A stretch of 54,047 nucleotides of DNA from DAMCZI01 sp032095175 (GTDB lineage: Bacteria; Bacillota; Clostridia; Clostridiales; Caloramatoraceae). Where the stretch lies: NCBI GenBank assembly GCA_032095175.1, contig DAMCZI010000033.1, positions 1 to 54,047 on the forward strand, in the 5' to 3' direction. This document shows, in pieces, positions 52,776-54,047 of this stretch. Under the pieces are notes generated by a model, which saw only the letters and a program-made list of their open reading frames with translations, was not told where the DNA came from and made no database searches. Both the position numbers and the translations under genes were made by a program. Each line of letters begins with the position of its first letter. The stretch's first letter is position 1.

Positions 52776-53330
52776 TCAATGATGTTGTAAATATACAGCA
52801 TACTTGTCAATTATTAATTTTGCCACCTGCTCTGCCGATTTGCATGTTGTATCTACCACAAGTTGATAATTGTCAAGATTGCTTATATCAACACCATATT
52901 TACTAAGATATCGTTTGGATTCTGCTGCTCTTCTCTGTGCTAGCCCTTCTAGTGCTTCATCAATATTGTTATATTTCTCGGTAGTCCCTCTTTTATCTTG
53001 TAAAACCCTTTTGGCAGCTTCAAGATGATCTACTGTAAGGTAGATCTTAAAGCTTTCTTTTACAAAATGCCAGGCCATCCTTGAGTCTAAAATAATATTT
53101 TCCTGTTTAAGACCTATTTCTATAAGATTTGAATCAATCATGTTATCTATTTCCTGGCTAGTTTCAGCCAGGGTATTAAGTTCAAGAACACTAATACCTT
53201 TTTCTTCTGCAAGCTGTCTAAAAATCCTCCCTGCAGAAAACAGTTCATATTTCAATTTCTCTGCAACTATTCTGCTAACAACACTCTTTCCACTTGCTAA
53301 ATCACCTGAAATACATATTATTTTTCTCAT
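52776..53330 (-). CDS. Cytidylate-kinase-like P-loop protein
   Basis: A 184-residue small-nucleotide-kinase family protein. Walker A GDLASGKSVVS (residues ~8-18), FRQLAEEKG, ILDSRMAWHF and the lid-region RRAAESKRYLSKYGVD. The start at 53330 follows GAAGGAGTCC; an upstream start at 53372 lacks a site. It resembles the archaeal-type and clostridial CMP-kinase-like proteins (cytidylate kinase family, AAA_33). It stands alone; the preferred nucleotide is not certain. Confidence 0.8.
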   Translation of the reverse strand: MRKIICISGDLASGKSVVSRIVAEKLKYELFSAGRIFRQLAEEKGISVLELNTLAETSQEIDNMIDSNLIEIGLKQENIILDSRMAWHFVKESFKIYLTVDHLEAAKRVLQDKRGTTEKYNNIDEALEGLAQRRAAESKRYLSKYGVDISNLDNYQLVVDTTCKSAEQVAKLIIDKYAVYLQHH

Positions 53331-53465
53331 ATTGGACTCCTTCACACTAGTAAACCTATTGTTAATATACAAGCTATGTTGATTATATAGACTTAACTAC
53401 TATATATATTATCGGAATTATTTCATAAAGATATAAGGAAATATAAATTTAAATTACTTCAAAAT

Positions 53466-53492
53466 AAAAAGTCTAGTTACCCCAGACTTTTT
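53466..53492 (-). terminator. Terminator overlapping the stop of the L,D-transpeptidase gene
   Basis: AAAAAGTCT (53466-53474) and AGACTTTTT (53484-53492) pair around a 9-base loop. On the minus strand ATTTTG follows. The stem starts at the TAA stop codon. Confidence 0.8.
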
Positions 53493-54047
53493 AATCAAAT
53501 AATATTATTCCCAATCTATTATAAAAGGAATGTCCTATACTATTTGACAGTACCATATTGTTTTTCCTTTGAAAATTATGAACTGCTTTTTTAGTAGTTT
53601 CATCATATATTCCACTAACATATCCTTTAAAATACCCCTTCTGCTTTAGCCTTTTTTGTACCTCATATACATCCGATCCTCTATCCCCTGGTTTTAGAAT
53701 TCTAAATCCATTACCAAAGGAGCCAAAGGGCCCGCCATAAATTTTCACAGGTGTCCCATACTTGATTATTTTATATAGCTCAACTGCATTCTTGTTGTAC
53801 ATCCTTATACATCCATGAGAAACAGCTCCCCCAATGGAATACGGCCTTTCTGTGCCATGAATCCCATATCGACCCCAAGGCACATTTAATCCCATCCAGC
53901 GCCCTCCAAATCCATCTCCCCAGTTCCCCTTAGATGTCACAATCCAATCTCCTATAGGTGAGGGTGTATTATATTTTCCTGATGCTACGGGATAGGTTTT
54001 TATAATGACACCTTTGCTTATTACATATAGTTTGTTTTCAGTTATAT
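53491..54047 (-). CDS. L,D-transpeptidase with peptidoglycan-binding domain (5' end outside window)
   Basis: The frame stays open to the window edge: coding sequence upstream of a GTG at 53940 reads GVIIKTYPVASGKYNTPSP and continues past 54047, so the gene is cut here. The YkuD domain has the catalytic SHGCIRM (His and Cys) and the HGTERPYSIGG segment. A C-terminal peptidoglycan-binding repeat (LKPGDRGSDVYEVQKRLKQ, YDETTKKAVHNFQRKN) follows. Order catalytic then binding is one of the common layouts. It forms 3-3 peptide cross-links or attaches proteins to the wall. Any signal peptide lies outside. Confidence 0.9.
   Translation of the reverse strand, partial: ITENKLYVISKGVIIKTYPVASGKYNTPSPIGDWIVTSKGNWGDGFGGRWMGLNVPWGRYGIHGTERPYSIGGAVSHGCIRMYNKNAVELYKIIKYGTPVKIYGGPFGSFGNGFRILKPGDRGSDVYEVQKRLKQKGYFKGYVSGIYDETTKKAVHNFQRKNNMVLSNSIGHSFYNRLGIILFD

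Overview
The window looks like chromosome from a strictly anaerobic, spore-forming member of the Clostridia (Clostridium sensu lato). Support: low GC, AGGAGG-type ribosome sites, a ferredoxin-linked branched-chain 2-oxoacid oxidoreductase, butyrate-kinase/phosphotransbutyrylase genes, corrinoid methyl-transfer genes with a reductive activator, a double-cubane-cluster reductase, an SspH-type spore protein and three RRNPP-like regulators. No rRNA, tRNA, CRISPR array, transposase or prophage genes were seen.

Layout. 0.1-6.5 kb (minus): three bactofilin-like beta-solenoid proteins, a YhbD-like (DUF4004) protein and an ABC-2 exporter. 6.6-8.6 kb: two zinc-ribbon membrane proteins. 8.8-9.0 kb: a small spore-protein gene that appears to start with ATT. 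9.4-14.9 kb (plus): a corrinoid protein, three UroD-family methyltransferases and a RamA-like activator; one gene is split by a 10-N assembly placeholder. 15.2-18.0 kb: a coiled-coil protein, then PadR/HAAS/DUF4097. 18.1-20.6 kb: acyl-ACP thioesterase and an ABC-F ATPase whose second nucleotide site is degenerate. 20.8-27.5 kb: a CUT1-type importer operon containing a fourth UroD-family gene, divergent from a double-cubane reductase gene. 27.7-31.9 kb (minus): extracytoplasmic thiol-redox cluster (a tandemly duplicated TlpA protein, a 45-aa CxxC protein, a polyferredoxin-like membrane protein, a TlpA lipoprotein). 32.4-33.5 kb: DUF4097 lipoprotein gene with one in-frame stop. 33.5-34.7 kb: a large structured RNA, its terminator and an alpha/beta hydrolase. 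34.8-41.3 kb (minus): VorDBAC-like oxidoreductase, P-loop ATPase, and buk-ptb-buk. 41.7-43.7 kb: cdaR and cdaA (c-di-AMP synthesis). 44-45.9 kb: three-BON protein and a membrane coiled-coil protein. 46-52.7 kb (plus): tandem RRNPP-like regulators, a TPP enzyme with a small STAS-like protein, and a third RRNPP-like regulator followed by a short secreted-peptide gene. 52.8-54 kb: a cytidylate-kinase-like protein and an L,D-transpeptidase cut by the window edge.

How it fits together. The Vor/Ptb/Buk genes form a route from branched-chain 2-oxoacids to ATP through acyl-CoA and acyl-phosphate. The corrinoid cluster and the importer with its own UroD-family gene suggest uptake and demethylation of methylated substrates. 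The 46-52.7 kb region is the best candidate for a little-described system: a peptide-sensing module whose two blocks share a 17-bp leader motif (48653-48669 and 51078-51094) and enclose a TPP enzyme/STAS pair. Recurrent inverted-repeat elements (30-59, 14946-15099, 37446-37537) sit between operons, and two of them differ by a matching change in both arms.
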